Notes under the pieces: generated by a model
Told to the model about the DNA's origin: nothing
Seen by the model: only the letters and a program-made list of their open reading frames with translations
The model's database searches: none
Program-made: the position numbers and the translations under genes
Origin: Bathymodiolus brooksi
Lineage: Eukaryota; Mollusca; Bivalvia; Mytilida; Modiolidae
Direction: 5' to 3'
Assembly: GCA_963680875.1 (NCBI GenBank)
Contig: OY804583.1
Coordinates: forward strand, 34,275,331-34,339,330
Length of the DNA: 64,000 nt
In this document: positions 11,871-25,910 of the stretch, piece after piece
Layout: each line of letters begins with the position of its first letter
How positions within the stretch are numbered: the first letter of the stretch is position 1

Positions 11871-13572
11871 AATGTGTCAGGTATAATGTAGAACATGGTG
11901 ACCAGTTTTATTGGTGTTTAACGCCACTTTCAACAATGTTAGTTATAGTGTAGAACATGGTGACCAGTTTTATTGGTGTTTAATGCAACTTTCAACAATG
12001 TGTCAGGTATAACGTAGAACATGGTGACCAGTTTTATTGGTGTTTAACGACACTTTCAACAATGTGTCAGGTATAACGTATGACATGGTGACCAGTTTTA
12101 TTGGTGTTTAACGCCACTTTCAACAATGTTAGTTATAGCGTAGAACATGGTGACCAGTTTTATTGGTGTTTAATGCAACTTTCAACAATGTGTCAGGTAT
12201 AACGTAGAACATGGTGACCAGTTTTATTGGTGTTTAACGCCACTTTCAACAATGTTAGTTATAGTGTAGAACATGGTGACCAGTTTTATTGGTGTTTAAC
12301 GACACTTTCAACAATGTGTCAGTTATAACGTAGAACATGGTGAACAGTTTTATTGGTGTTTAACGACACTGTCAACAATGTGTCAGGTATAGCGTATAAC
12401 ATGCTGGCCAGTTTTATTGGTGTTTAACAACACTTTCAACAATATGTCAGGTATAACGTAGAACATGGTGACCAGTTTTATTGGTGCTTAACGCCACTTT
12501 CAACAATGTGTCAGGTATAACGTAGAACATGGTGACCTGTTTTATTGGTGCTTAACGACACTTTCAACAATGTGTCAGGTATAATGTAGAACATGGTGAC
12601 CAGTTTTATTGGTGTTTAACGCCACTTTCAACATTGTAGTTATAGTGTAGAACATGGTGACCAGTTTTATTGGTGTTTAACGACACTTTCAACAATGTGT
12701 CAGTTATAACGTAGAACATGGTGAACAGTTTTATTGGTGTTTAACGACACTTTCAACAATGTGTCAGGTATAATGTAGAACATGGTGACCAGTTTTATTG
12801 GTGCTTAACGACACTTTCAACAATGTGTCAGGTATAACATAGAACATGGTGACCAGTTTTATTGGTGTTTAACGACACTTTCAACAATGTGTCAGGTATA
12901 ACGTAGAACATGGTGACCAGTTTTATTGGTGTTTATTAACACTTTCAACAATGTGTCAGGTATAACGTATTACATGGTGACCAGTTTTATTGGTTTTTAA
13001 CGACACTCAACAATATGTCAGGTATAACGTAGAACATGGTGACCAGTTTTATTGGTGCTTAACGCCACTTTCAACAATGTGTGAGGTATATCGTAGAACA
13101 TGGTGACCTGTTTTATTGGTGTTTAACGACACTTTCAACAATGTGTCAGGTATAATGTAGAACATGGTGACCAGTTTTATTGGTGTTTAACACCACTTTC
13201 AACAATGTTAGTTATAGTGTAGAACATGGTGACCAGTTTTATTGGTGTTTAATGCCACTTTCAACAATGTGTCAGGTATAACGTAGAACATGGTGACCAG
13301 TTTTATTGGTGTTTAACGACACTTTCAACAATGTGTCAGGAATAACGTATGACATGGTTTACCAGTTTTATTGGTGTTTAACGCCACTTTCAACAATGTT
13401 AGTTATAGCGTAGACCATGGTGACCAGTTTTATTGGTGTTTAATGCAACTTTCAACAATGTGTCAGGTATAACGTAGAACATGGTGACCAGTTTTATTGG
13501 TGTTTATTAACACTTTCAACAATGTGTCAGGTATAATGTAGAACATGGTGACCAGTTTTATTGGTGTTTAAC
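11871..13572 (+). repeat. 1650-bp HOR unit, copy 2 plus 52-bp overhang
   Basis: It matches the preceding unit at an offset of 1650 bp up to 13572, where one copy goes on with a gttag monomer and the other with a canonical gtgtcag monomer. It carries a private tagaccatgg variant near 13410. The junction repeats the taacac monomer that closed copy 1, as expected for a tandem duplication by unequal exchange. Confidence 0.9.
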
Positions 13573-14362
13573 GACACTTTCAACAATGTGTCAGGTATAA
13601 CATAGAATATGGTGACCAGTTTTATTGGTGTTTAACGACACTTTCAACAATAGGTCAGGTATAACGTAGAACATGGTGACCAGTTTTATTGGTGTTTATT
13701 AACACTTTCAACAATGTGTCAGGTATAACGTATTACATGGTGACCAGTTTTATTGGTGTTTAACGACACTCAACAATATGTCAGGTATAATGTAGAACAT
13801 GATGAGCAGTTTTATTGGTGTTTAACGCCACATTCAACAATGTTAGTTATAGTGTAGAACATGGTGACCAGTTTTATTGGTGTTTAACGACACTTTCAAC
13901 AATGTGTCAGGTATAATGTAGAACATGGTGACCAGTTTTATTGGTGTTTAACGCCACTTTCAACAATGTTAGTTATAGTGTAGAACATGGTGACCAGTTT
14001 TATTGGTGTTTAATGCCACTTTCAACAATGTGTCAGGTATAACGTAGAACATGGTGACCAGTTTTATTGGTGTTTAACGCCACTTTCAACAATGTTAGTT
14101 ATAGTGTAGAACATGGTGACCTGTTTTATTGGTGTTTAACGACACTTTCAACAATGTGTCAGTTATAACGTAGAACATGGTGAACAGTTTTATTGATGTT
14201 TAACAACACTTTCAACAATGTGTCAGGTATAATGTAGAACATGGTGACCCGTTTAATTGGTGTTTATCGACACTTTCAACAATGTGTCAGGTATAACGTA
14301 GAACATGGTGACCAGTTTTATTGGTGTTTAACGACACTTTCAACAATGTGTCAGGTATAGCG
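13521..14362 (+). repeat. Satellite segment leading into the 2.9-kb HOR family
   Basis: It contains the catagaatatgg, taggtcagg (13649), taacac, cactcaac, cattcaac, gatgtttaacaac/acccg series, in the order also seen near 1920-2570 and 4560-5230. It therefore has the same cassette as the R2 segments and links the left HOR group to the 14-28 kb group. No other feature was seen. Confidence 0.78.
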
Positions 14363-17281
14363 TATGAAATGGTGACCAGTTTTATTGGTGTTTAACGCCA
14401 CTTTCAACAATGTTAGTTATAGCGTAGAACATGGTGACCAGTTTTATTGGTGTTTAATGCAACTTTCAACAATGTGTCAGGTATAACGTAGAACATGGTG
14501 ACCAGTTTTATTGGTGTTTAACGCCACTTTCAACAATGTTAGTTATAGTGTAGAACATGGTGACCTGTTTTATTGGTGTTTAACGACACTTTCAACAATG
14601 TGTCAGTTATAACGTAGAACATGGTGAACAGTTTTATTGGTGTTTAACGACACTGTCAACAATGTGTCAGGTATAGCGTATAACATGCTGGCCAGTTTTA
14701 TTGGTGTTTAACGACACTTTCAACAATATGTCAGGTATAAAGTAGAACATGGTGACCAGTTTTATTGGTGCTTAACACCACTTTCAACAATGTGTCAGGT
14801 ATAACGTAGAACATGGTGACCTGTTTTATTGGTGCTTAACGACACTTTCAACAATGTGTCAGGTGTAATGTAGAACATGGTGACCAGTTTTATTGGTGTT
14901 TAACGCCACTTTCAACAATGTAGTTATAGTGTAGAACATGGTGACCAGTTTTATTGGTGTTTAACGACACTTTCAACAATGTGTCAGTTATAACGTAGAA
15001 CATGGTGAACAGTTTTATTGGTGTTTAACGACACTTTCAACAATGTGTCAGGTATAATGTAGAACATGGTGACCAGTTTTATTGGTGTTTAACGACACTT
15101 TCAACAATGTGTCAAGTATAACATAGAACATGGTGACCAGTTTTATTGGTGTTTAACGACACTTTCAACAATGTGTCAGGTATAACGTAGAACATGGTGA
15201 CCAGTTTTATTGGTGTTTATTAACACTTTCAACAATGTGTCAGGTATAACGTATTACATGGTGACCTGTTTTATTGGTTTTTAACGCCACTCAACAATGT
15301 GTCAGGTATAACGTAGAACATGGTGATCAGTTTTATTGGTGTTTAACGCCACTTTCAACAATGTTAGTAATAGTGTAGAACATGGTGACCAGTTTTATTG
15401 GTGTTTAACGACACTTTCAACAATATGTCAGGTATAACGTAGAACATGGTGACCAGTTTTATTGGTGTTTAACGCCACTTTCAACAATGTTAGTTATAGT
15501 GTAGAACATGGTGACCAGTTTTATTGGTGTTTAACGACACTTTCAACAATGTGTCAGTTATAACGTAGAACATGGTGACCAGTTTTATTGGTGTTTAACG
15601 ACACTGTCAACAATGTGTCAGGTATAGCGTATAACATGCTGGCCAGTTTTATTGGTGTTTAACGACACTTTCAACAATGTGTGAGGTATAATGTAGAACA
15701 TGGTGAACAGTTTTATTGGTGTTTAACGACACTTTCAACAATGTGTCAGGTATAATGTAGAACATGGTGACCAGTTTTATTGGTGCTTAACGACACTTTC
15801 AACAATGTGTCAGGTATAACATAGAACATGGTGACCAGTTTTATTGGTGTTTAACGACACTTTCAACAATGTGTCAGGTATAACGTAAAACATGGTGACC
15901 AGTTTTATTGGTGTTTATTAACACTTTCAACAATGTGTCAGGTATAACGTATTACATGGTGACCAGTTTTATTGGTTTTTAACGACACTCAACAATATGT
16001 CAGGTATAACGTAGAACATGGTGACCAGTTTTATTGGTGCTTAACGCCACTTTCAACAATGTGTGAGGTATAACGTAGAACATGGTGACCTGTTTTATTG
16101 GTGTTTAACGACACTTTCAACAATGTGTCAGGTATAATGTAGAACATGGTGACCAGTTTTATTGGTGTTTAACACCACTTTCAACAATGTTAGTTATAGT
16201 GTAGAACATGGTGACCAGTTTTATTGGTGTTTAATGCCACTTTCAACAATGTGTCAGGTATAACGTAGAACATGGTGACCAGTTTTATTGATGTTTAACA
16301 ACACTTTCAACAATGTGTCAGGTATAACGTAGAACATGGTGACCCGTTTAATTGGTGTTTATCGACACTTTCAACAATGTGTCAGGTATAATGTAGAAAA
16401 TGGTGACCAGTTTTATTGGTGTTTAACGACACTTTCAACAATGTGTCAGGTATAGCGTATGACATGGTGACCAGTTTTATTGGTGTTTAACGCCACTTTC
16501 AACAATGTTAGTTATAGCGTAGAACATGGTGACCAGTTTTATTGGTGTTTAATGCAACTTTCAACAATGTGTCAGGTATAACGTAGAACATGGTGACCAG
16601 TTTTATTGGTGTTTATTAACACTTTCAACAATGTGTCAGGTATAATGTAGAACATGGTGACCAGTTTTATTGGTGTTTAACGACACTTTCAACAATAGGT
16701 CAGGTATAACGTAGAACATGGTGACCAGTTTTATTGGTGTTTATTAACACTTTCAACAATGTGTCAGGTATAACGTATTACATGGTGACCAGTTTTATTG
16801 GTGTTTAACGACACTCAACAATATGTCAGGTATAATGTAGAACATGGTGAGCAGTTTTATTGGTGTTTAACGCCACATTCAACAATGTTAGTTATAGTGT
16901 AGAACATGGTGACCAGTTTTATTGGTGTTTAACGACACTTTCAACAATGTGTCAGGTATAATGTAGAACATGGTGACCAGTTTTATTGGTGTTTAACGCC
17001 ACTTTCAACAATGTTAGTTATAGTGTAGAACATGGTGACCAGTTTTATTGGTGTTTAATGCCACTTTCAACAATGTGTCAGGTATAACGTAGAACATGGT
17101 GACCAGTTTTATTGATGTTTAACAACACTTTCAACAATGTGTCAGGTATAACGTAGAACATGGTGACCCGTTTAATTGGTGTTTATCGACACTTTCAACA
17201 ATGTGTCAGGTATAACGTAGAACATGGTGACCAGTTTTATTGGTGTTTAACGACACTTTCAACAATGTGTCAGGTATAGCG
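14363..17281 (+). repeat. 2.9-kb HOR, unit 1 (2919 bp)
   Basis: The unit is bounded by successive tatgaaatgg markers at 14363 and 17282. It contains the gctggcc monomer, ttggtgcttaacacc, a gtgtaatg monomer (14864), gtcaagtata, gtgatcag, gttagtaatag, gtgtgagg, taggtcagg and the gatgtttaacaac/acccg pair. Copies of these markers recur at +5900 bp (20263 onward) and at +8693 bp (23182 onward, after a local deletion). It has a private agaaaatgg variant at 16396. Confidence 0.9.
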
Positions 17282-20262
17282 TATGAAATGGTGACCAGTT
17301 TTATTGGTGTTTAACGCCACTTTCAACAATGTTAGTTATAGCGTAGAACATGGTGACCAGTTTTATTGGTGTTTAATGCAACTTTCAACAATGTGTCAGG
17401 TATAACGTAGAACATGGTGACCAGTTTTATTGGTGTTTAACGCCACTTTCAACAATGTTAGTTATAGTGTAGAACATGGTGACCTGTTTTATTGGTGTTT
17501 AACGACACTTTCAACAATGTGTCAGTTATAACGTAGAACATGGTGAACAGTTTTATTGGTGTTTAGCGACACTGTCAACAATGTGTCAGGTATAGCGTAT
17601 AACATGCTGGCCAGTTTTATTGGTGTTTAACGACACTTTCAACAATATGTCAGGTATAACGTAGAACATGGTGACCAGTTTTATTGGTGCTTAACACCAC
17701 TTTCAACAATGTGTCAGGTATAACGTAGAACATGGTGACCTGTTTTATTGGTGCTTAACGACACTTTCAACAATGTGTCAGGTGTAATGTAGAACATGGT
17801 GACCAGTTTTATTGGTGTTTAACGCCACTTTCAACAATGTAGTTATAGTGTAGAACATGGTGACCAGTTTTATTGGTGTTTAACGACACTTTCAACAATG
17901 TGTCAGTTATAACGTAGAACATGGTGAACAGTTTTATTGGTGTTTAACGACACTTTCAACAATGTGTCAGGTATAATGTAGAACATGGTGACCAGTTTTA
18001 TTGGTGTTTAACGACACTTTCAACAATGTGTCAAGTATAACATAGAACATGGTGACCAGTTTTATTGGTGTTTAACGACACTTTCAACAATGTGTCAGGT
18101 ATAACGTAGAACATGGTGACCAGTTTTATTGGTGTTTATTAACACTTTCAACAATGTGTCAGGTATAACGTATTACAAGGTGACCTGTTTTATTGGTTTT
18201 TAACGACACTCAACAATGTGTCAGGTATAACGTAGAACATGGTGATCAGTTTTATTGGTGTTTAACGCCACTTTCAACAATGTTAGTAATAGTGTAGAAA
18301 ATGGTGACCAGTTTTATTGGTGTTTAACGACACTTTCAACAATATGTCAGGTATAACGTAGAACATGGTGACCAGTTTTATTGGTGTTTAACGCCACTTT
18401 CAACAATGTTAGTTATAGTGTAGAACATGGTGACCAGTTTTATTGGTGTTTAACGACACTTTCAACAATGTGTCAGTTATAACGTAGAACATGGTGACCA
18501 GTTTTATTGGTGTTTAACGACACTGTCAACAATGTGTCAGGTATAGCGTATAACATGCTGGCCAGTTTTATTGGTGTTTAACGACACTTTCAACAATGTG
18601 TGAGGTATAATGTAGAACATGGTGACCAGTTTTATTGGTGTTTATCGCCACTTTCAACAATGTGTCAGGTATAACGTAGAACATGGTGACCAGTTTTATT
18701 GGTGTTTAACACCACTTTCAACAATGTAGTTAAAGTGTAGAACATGGTGACCAGTTTTATTGGTGTTTAACGACACTTTCAACAATGTGTCAGTTATAAC
18801 GTAGAACATGGTGAACAGTTTTATTGGTGTTTAACGACACTTTCAACAATGTGTCAGGTATAATGTAGAACATGATGACCAGTTTTATTGGTGTTTAACG
18901 ACACTTTCAACAATGTGTCAGGTATAACATAGAACATGGTGACCAGTTTTATTGGTGTTTAACGACACTTTCAACAATGTGTCAGGTATAACGTAGAATA
19001 TGGTGACCAGTTTTATTGGTGTTTATTAACACTTTCAACAATGTGTCAGGTATAACGTAGAACATGGTGACCAGTTTTATTGGTGTTTAACGACACTCAA
19101 CAATATGTCAGGTATAATGTAGAACATGGTGACCAGTTTTATTGGTGTTTAACGCCACTTTCAACAATGTTAGTTATAGTGTAGAACATGGTGACCAGTT
19201 TTATTGGTGTTTAACGACACTTTCAACAATGTGTCAGGTATAATGTAGAACATGGTGACCAATTTTATTGGTGTTTAACGCCACTTTCAACAATGTTAGT
19301 TATAGTGTAGATCATGGTGACCAGTTTTATTGGTGTTTAATGCCACTTTCAACAATGTGTCAGGTATAACGTAGAACATGGTGAACAGTTTTATTGATGT
19401 TTAACAACACTTTCAACAATGTGTCAGGTATAACGTAGAACATGGTGACCCGTTTAATTGGTGTTTATCGACACTTTCAACAATGTGTCAGGTATAACGT
19501 AGAACATGGTGACCAGTTTTATTGGTGTTTAACGACACTTTCAACAATGTGTCAGGTATAGCGTATGACTTAGTGACCAGTTTTATTGGTGTTTAACGCC
19601 ACTTTCAACAATGTTAGTTATAGTGTAGAACATGGTGACCAGTTTTATTGGTGTTTAACGACACTTTCAACAATGTGTCAGTTATAACGTAGAACATGGT
19701 GAACAGTTTTATTGGTGTTTAACGACACTGTCAACAATGTGTCAGGTATAGCGTATAACATGCTGGCCAGTTTTATTGGTGTTTAACGACACTTTCAACA
19801 ATATGTCAGGTATAACGTAGAACACGGTGACCAGTTTTATTGGTGCTTAACGCCACTTTCAACAATGTGTCAGGTATAACGTAGAACATGGTGACCTGTT
19901 TTATTGGTGCTTAACGACACTTTCAACAATGTGTCAGGTATAATGTAGAACATGGTGACCAGTTTTATTGGTGTTTAACGCCACTTTCAACATTGTAGTT
20001 ATAGTGTAGAACATGGTGACCAGTTTTATTGGTGTTTAATGCCACTTTCAACAATGTGTCAGGTATAACGTAGAACATGGTGACCAGTTTTATTGATGTT
20101 TAACAACACTTTCAACAATGTGTCAGGTATAATGTAGAACATGGTGACCCGTTTAATTGGTGTTTATCGACACTTTCAACAATGTGTCAGGTATAACGTA
20201 GAACATGGTGACCAGTTTTATTGGTGTTTAACGACACTTTCAACAATGTGTCAGGTATAGCG
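17282..20262 (+). repeat. 2.9-kb HOR, unit 2 (2981 bp)
   Basis: It shares its first third with unit 1 but then has its own order, including attacaaggtgacctg (18173), agaaaatgg (18297), ccaattttattgg (19259) and aacacgg (19821). These rare markers reappear 8629 bp downstream (26804, 26927, 27888, 28450), so 17260-20039 was duplicated as a block to 25889-28668. I spotted about five substitutions between the two, for example gacttag at 19568 against gacatgg. Confidence 0.9.
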
Positions 20263-23181
20263 TATGAAATGGTGACCAGTTTTATTGGTGTTTAACGCCA
20301 CTTTCAACAATGTTAGTTATAGCGTAGAACATGGTGACCAGTTTTATTGGTGTTTAATGCAACTTTCAACAATGTGTCAGGTATAACGTAGAACATGGTG
20401 ACCAGTTTTATTGGTGTTTAACGCCACTTTCAACAATGTTAGTTATAGTGTAGAACATGGTGACCTGTTTTATTGGTGTTTAACGACACTTTCAACAATG
20501 TGTCAGTTATAACGTAGAACATGGTGAACAGTTTTATTGGTGTTTAACGACACTGTCAACAATGTGTCAGGTATAGCGTATAACATGCTGGCCAGTTTTA
20601 TTGGTGTTTAACGACACTTTCAACAATATGTCAGGTATAACGTAGAACATGGTGACCAGTTTTATTGGTGCTTAACACCACTTTCAACAATGTGTCAGGT
20701 ATAACGTAGAACATGGTGACCTGTTTTATTGGTGCTTAACGACACTTTCAACAATGTGTCAGGTGTAATGTAGAACATGGTGACCAGTTTTATTGGTGTT
20801 TAACGCAACTTTCAACAATGTAGTTATAGTGTAGAACATGGTGACCAGTTTTATTGGTGTTTAACGACACTTTCAACAATGTGTCAGTTATAACGTAGAA
20901 CATGGTGAACAGTTTTATTGGTGTTTAACGACACTTTCAACAATGTGTCAGGTATAATGTAGAACATGGTGACCAGTTTTATTGGTGTTTAACGACACTT
21001 TCAACAATGTGTCAAGTATAACATAGAACATGGTGACCAGTTTTATTGGTGTTTAACGACACTTTCAACAATGTGTCAGGTATAACGTAGAACATGGTGA
21101 CCAGTTTTATTGGTGTTTATTAACACTTTCAACAATGTGTCAGGTATAACGTATTACATGGTGACCTGTTTTATTGGTTTTTAGCGCCACTCAACAATGT
21201 GTCAGGTATAACGTAGAACATGGTGATCAGTTTTATTGGTGTTTAACGCCACTTTCAACAATGTTAGTAATAGTGTAGAACATGGTGACCAGTTTTATTG
21301 GTGTTTAACGACACTTTCAACAATATGTCAGGTATAACGTAGAACATGGTGACCAGTTTTATTGGTGTTTAATGCCACTTTCAACAATGTTAGTTATAGT
21401 GTAGAACATGGTGACCAGTTTTATTGGTGTTTAACGACACTTTCAACAATGTGTCAGTTATAACGTAGAACATGGTGACCAGTTTTATTGGTGTTTAACG
21501 ACACTGTCAACAATGTGTCAGGTATAGCGTATAACATGCTGGCCAGTTTTATTGGTGTTTATCGACACTTTCAACAATGTGTGAGGTATAATGTAGAACA
21601 TGGTGAACAGTTTTATTGGTGTTTAACGACACTTTCAACAATGTGTCAGGTATAATGTAGAACATGGTGACCAGTTTTATTGGTGCTTAACGACACTTTC
21701 AACAATGTGTCAGGTATAACATAGAACATGGTGACCAGTTTTATTGGTGTTTAACGACACTTTCAACAATGTGTCAGGTATAACGTAAAACATGGTGACC
21801 AGTTTTATTGGTGTTTATTAACACTTTCAACAATGTGTCAGGTATAACGTATTACATGGTGACCAGTTTTATTGGTTTTTAACGACACTCAACAATATGT
21901 CAGGTATAACGTAGAACATGGTGACCAGTTTTATTGGTGCTTAACGCCACTTTCAACAATGTGTGAGGTATAACGTAGAACATGGTGACCTGTTTTATTG
22001 GTGTTTAACGACACTTTCAACAATGTGTCAGGTATAATGTAGAACATGGTGACCAGTTTTATTGGTGTTTAACACCACTTTCAACAATGTTAGTTATAGT
22101 GTAGAACATGGTGACCAGTTTTATTGGTGTTTAATGCCACTTTCAACAATGTGTCAGGTATAACGTAGAACATGGTGACCAGTTTTATTGATGTTTAACA
22201 ACACTTTCAACAATGTGTCAGGTATAACGTAGAACATGGTGACCCGTTTAATTGGTGTTTATCGACACTTTCAACAATGTGTCAGGTATAATGTAGAACA
22301 TGGTGACCAGTTTTATTGGTGTTTAACGACACTTTCAACAATGTGTCAGGTATAACGTATGACATGGTGACCAGTTTTATTGGTGTTTAACGCCACTTTC
22401 AACAATGTTAGTTATAGCGTAGAACATGGTGACCAGTTTTATTGGTGTTTAATGCAACTTTCAACAATGTGTCAGGTATAACGTAGAACATGGTGACCAG
22501 TTTTATTGGTGTTTATTAACACTTTCAACAATGTGTCAGGTATAATGTAGAACATGGTGACCAGTTTTATTGGTGTTTAACGACACTTTCAACAATAGGT
22601 CAGGTATAACGTAGAACATGGTGACCAGTTTTATTGGTGTTTATTAACACTTTCAACAATGTGTCAGGTATAACGTATTACATGGTGACCAGTTTTATTG
22701 GTGTTTAACGACACTCAACAATATGTCAGGTATAATGTAGAACATGGTGAGCAGTTTTATTGGTGTTTAATGCCACATTCAACAATGTTAGTTATAGTGT
22801 AGAACATGGTGACCAGTTTTATTGGTGTTTAACGACACTTTCAACAATGTGTCAGGTATAATGTAGAACATGGTGACCAGTTTTATTGGTGTTTAACGCC
22901 ACTTTCAACAATGTTAGTTATAGTGTAGAACATGGTGACCAGTTTTATTGGTGTTTAATGCCACTTTCAACAATGTGTCAGGTATAACGTAGAACATGGT
23001 GACCAGTTTTATTGATGTTTAACAACACTTTCAACAATGTGTCAGGTATAACGTAGAACATGGTGACCCGTTTAATTGGTGTTTATCGACACTTTCAACA
23101 ATGTGTCAGGTATAACGTAGAACATGGTGACCAGTTTTATTGGTGTTTAACGACACTTTCAACAATGTGTCAGGTATAGCG
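20263..23181 (+). repeat. 2.9-kb HOR, unit 3 (2919 bp)
   Basis: It is the same type as unit 1 at an offset of 5900 bp: gtgtaatg at 20764 against 14864, and tgatcag at 21224 against 15324. It carries small private changes, such as ggtttttagcgccac near 21177 and a cgcaac head near 20805. Unit 4 shares both of these, so units 3 and 4 are closer to each other than to unit 1. Confidence 0.9.
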
Positions 23182-25910
23182 TATGAAATGGTGACCAGTT
23201 TTATTGGTGTTTAACGCCACTTTCAACAATGTTAGTTATAGCGTAGAACATGGTGACCAGTTTTATTGGTGTTTAATGCAACTTTCAACAATGTGTCAGG
23301 TATAACGTAGAACATGGTGAACAGTTTTATTGGTGTTTAACGACACTGTCAACAATGTGTCAGGTATAGCGTATAACATGCTGGCCAGTTTTATTGGTGT
23401 TTAACGACACTTTCAACAATATGTCAGGTATAACGTAGAACATGGTGACCAGTTTTATTGGTGCTTAACACCACTTTCAACAATGTGTCAGGTATAACGT
23501 AGAACATGGTGACCTGTTTTATTGGTGCTTAACGACACTTTCAACAATGTGTCAGGTGTAATGTAGAACATGGTGACCAGTTTTATTGGTGTTTAACGCA
23601 ACTTTCAACAATGTAGTTATAGTGTAGAACATGGTGACCAGTTTTATTGGTGTTTAACGACACTTTCAACAATGTGTCAGTTATAACGTAGAACATGGTG
23701 AACAGTTTTATTGGTGTTTAACGACACTTTCAACAATGTGTCAGGTATAATGTAGAACATGGTGACCAGTTTTATTGGTGTTTAACGACACTTTCAACAA
23801 TGTGTCAAGTATAACATAGAACATGGTGACCTGTTTTATTGGTGTTTAACGACACTTTCAACAATGTGTCAGGTATAACGTAGAACATGGTGACCAGTTT
23901 TATTGGTGTTTATTAACACTTTCAACAATGTGTCAGGTATAACGTATTACATGGTGACCTGTTTTATTGGTTTTTAGCGCCACTCAACAATGTGTCAGGT
24001 ATAACGTAGAACATGGTGATCAGTTTTATTGGTGTTTAACGCCACTTTCAACAATGTTAGTAATAGTGTAGAACATGGTGACCAGTTTTATTGGTGTTTA
24101 ACGACACTTTCAACAATATGTCAGGTATAACGTAGAACATGGTGACCAGTTTTATTGGTGTTTAACGCCACTTTCAACAATGTTAGTTATAGTGTAGAAC
24201 ATGGTGACCAGTTTTATTGGTGTTTAACGACACTTTCAACAATGTGTCAGTTATAACGTAGAACATGGTGACCAGTTTTATTGGTGTTTAACGACACTGT
24301 CAACAATGTGTCAGGTATAGCGTATAACATGCTGGCCAGTTTTATTGGTGTTTAACGACACTTTCAACAATGTGTGAGGTATAATGTAGAACATGGTGAA
24401 CAGTTTTATTGGTGTTTAACGACACTTTCAACAATGTGTCAGGTATAATGTAGAACATGGTGACCAGTTTTATTGGTGCTTAACGACACTTTCAACAATG
24501 TGTCAGGTATAACATAGAACATGGTGACCAGTTTTATTGGTGTTTAACGACACTTTCAACAATGTGTCAGGTATAACGTAAAACATGGTGACCAGTTTTA
24601 TTGGTGTTTATTAACACTTTCAACAATGTGTCAGGTATAACGTATTACATGGTGACCAGTTTTATTGGTTTTTAACGACACTCAACAATATGTCAGGTAT
24701 AACGTAGAACATGGTGACCAGTTTTATTGGTGCTTAACGCCACTTTCAACAATGTGTGAGGTATAACGTAGAACATGGTGACCTGTTTTATTGGTGTTTA
24801 ACGACACTTTCAACAATGTGTCAGGTATAATGTAGAACATGGTGACCAGTTTTATTGGTGTTTAACACCACTTTCAACAATGTTAGTTATAGTGTAGAAC
24901 ATGGTGACCAGTTTTATTGGTGTTTAATGCCACTTTCAACAATGTGTCAGGTATAACGTAGAACATGGTGACCAGTTTTATTGATGTTTAACAACACTTT
25001 CAACAATGTGTCAGGTATAACGTAGAACATGGTGACCCGTTTAATTGGTGTTTATCGACACTTTCAACAATGTGTCAGGTATAATGTAGAACATGGTGAC
25101 CAGTTTTATTGGTGTTTAACGACACTTTCAACAATGTGTCAGGTATAACGTATGACATGGTGACCAGTTTTATTGGTGTTTAACGCCACTTTCAACAATG
25201 TTAGTTATAGCGTAGAACATGGTGACCAGTTTTATTGGTGTTTAATGCAACTTTCAACAATGTGTCAGGTATAACGTAGAACATGGTGACCAGTTTTATT
25301 GGTGTTTATTAACACTTTCAACAATGTGTCAGGTATAATGTAGAACATGGTGACCAGTTTTATTGGTGTTTAACGACACTTTCAACAATAGGTCAGGTAT
25401 AACGTAGAACATGGTGACCAGTTTTATTGGTGTTTATTAACACTTTCAACAATGTGTCAGGTATAACGTATTACATGGTGACCAGTTTTATTGGTGTTTA
25501 ACGACACTCAACAATATGTCAGGTATAATGTAGAACATGGTGAGCAGTTTTATTGGTGTTTAATGCCACATTCAACAATGTTAGTTATAGTGTAGAACAT
25601 GGTGACCAGTTTTATTGGTGTTTAACGACACTTTCAACAATGTGTCAGGTATAATGTAGAACATGGTGACCAGTTTTATTGGTGTTTAACGCCACTTTCA
25701 ACAATGTTAGTTATAGTGTAGAACATGGTGACCAGTTTTATTGGTGTTTAATGCCACTTTCAACAATGTGTCAGGTATAACGTAGAACATGGTGACCAGT
25801 TTTATTGATGTTTAACAACACTTTCAACAATGTGTCAGGTATAACGTAGAACATGGTGACCCGTTTAATTGGTGTTTATCGACACTTTCAACAATGTGTC
25901 AGGTATAGCG
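23182..25910 (+). repeat. 2.9-kb HOR, unit 4 (2729 bp, two internal deletions)
   Basis: It is the same type as unit 3 but 190 bp shorter. One loss of 126 bp (a 62-bp and a 64-bp monomer) near 23318 leaves a chimera of a taatgcaac monomer and a ggtgaacag monomer. A second loss of 64 bp near 25885 removes the canonical monomer that normally sits between the tttatcgacac and tatgaaatgg monomers. Otherwise its markers lie 2793 bp from those of unit 3. Confidence 0.88.
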
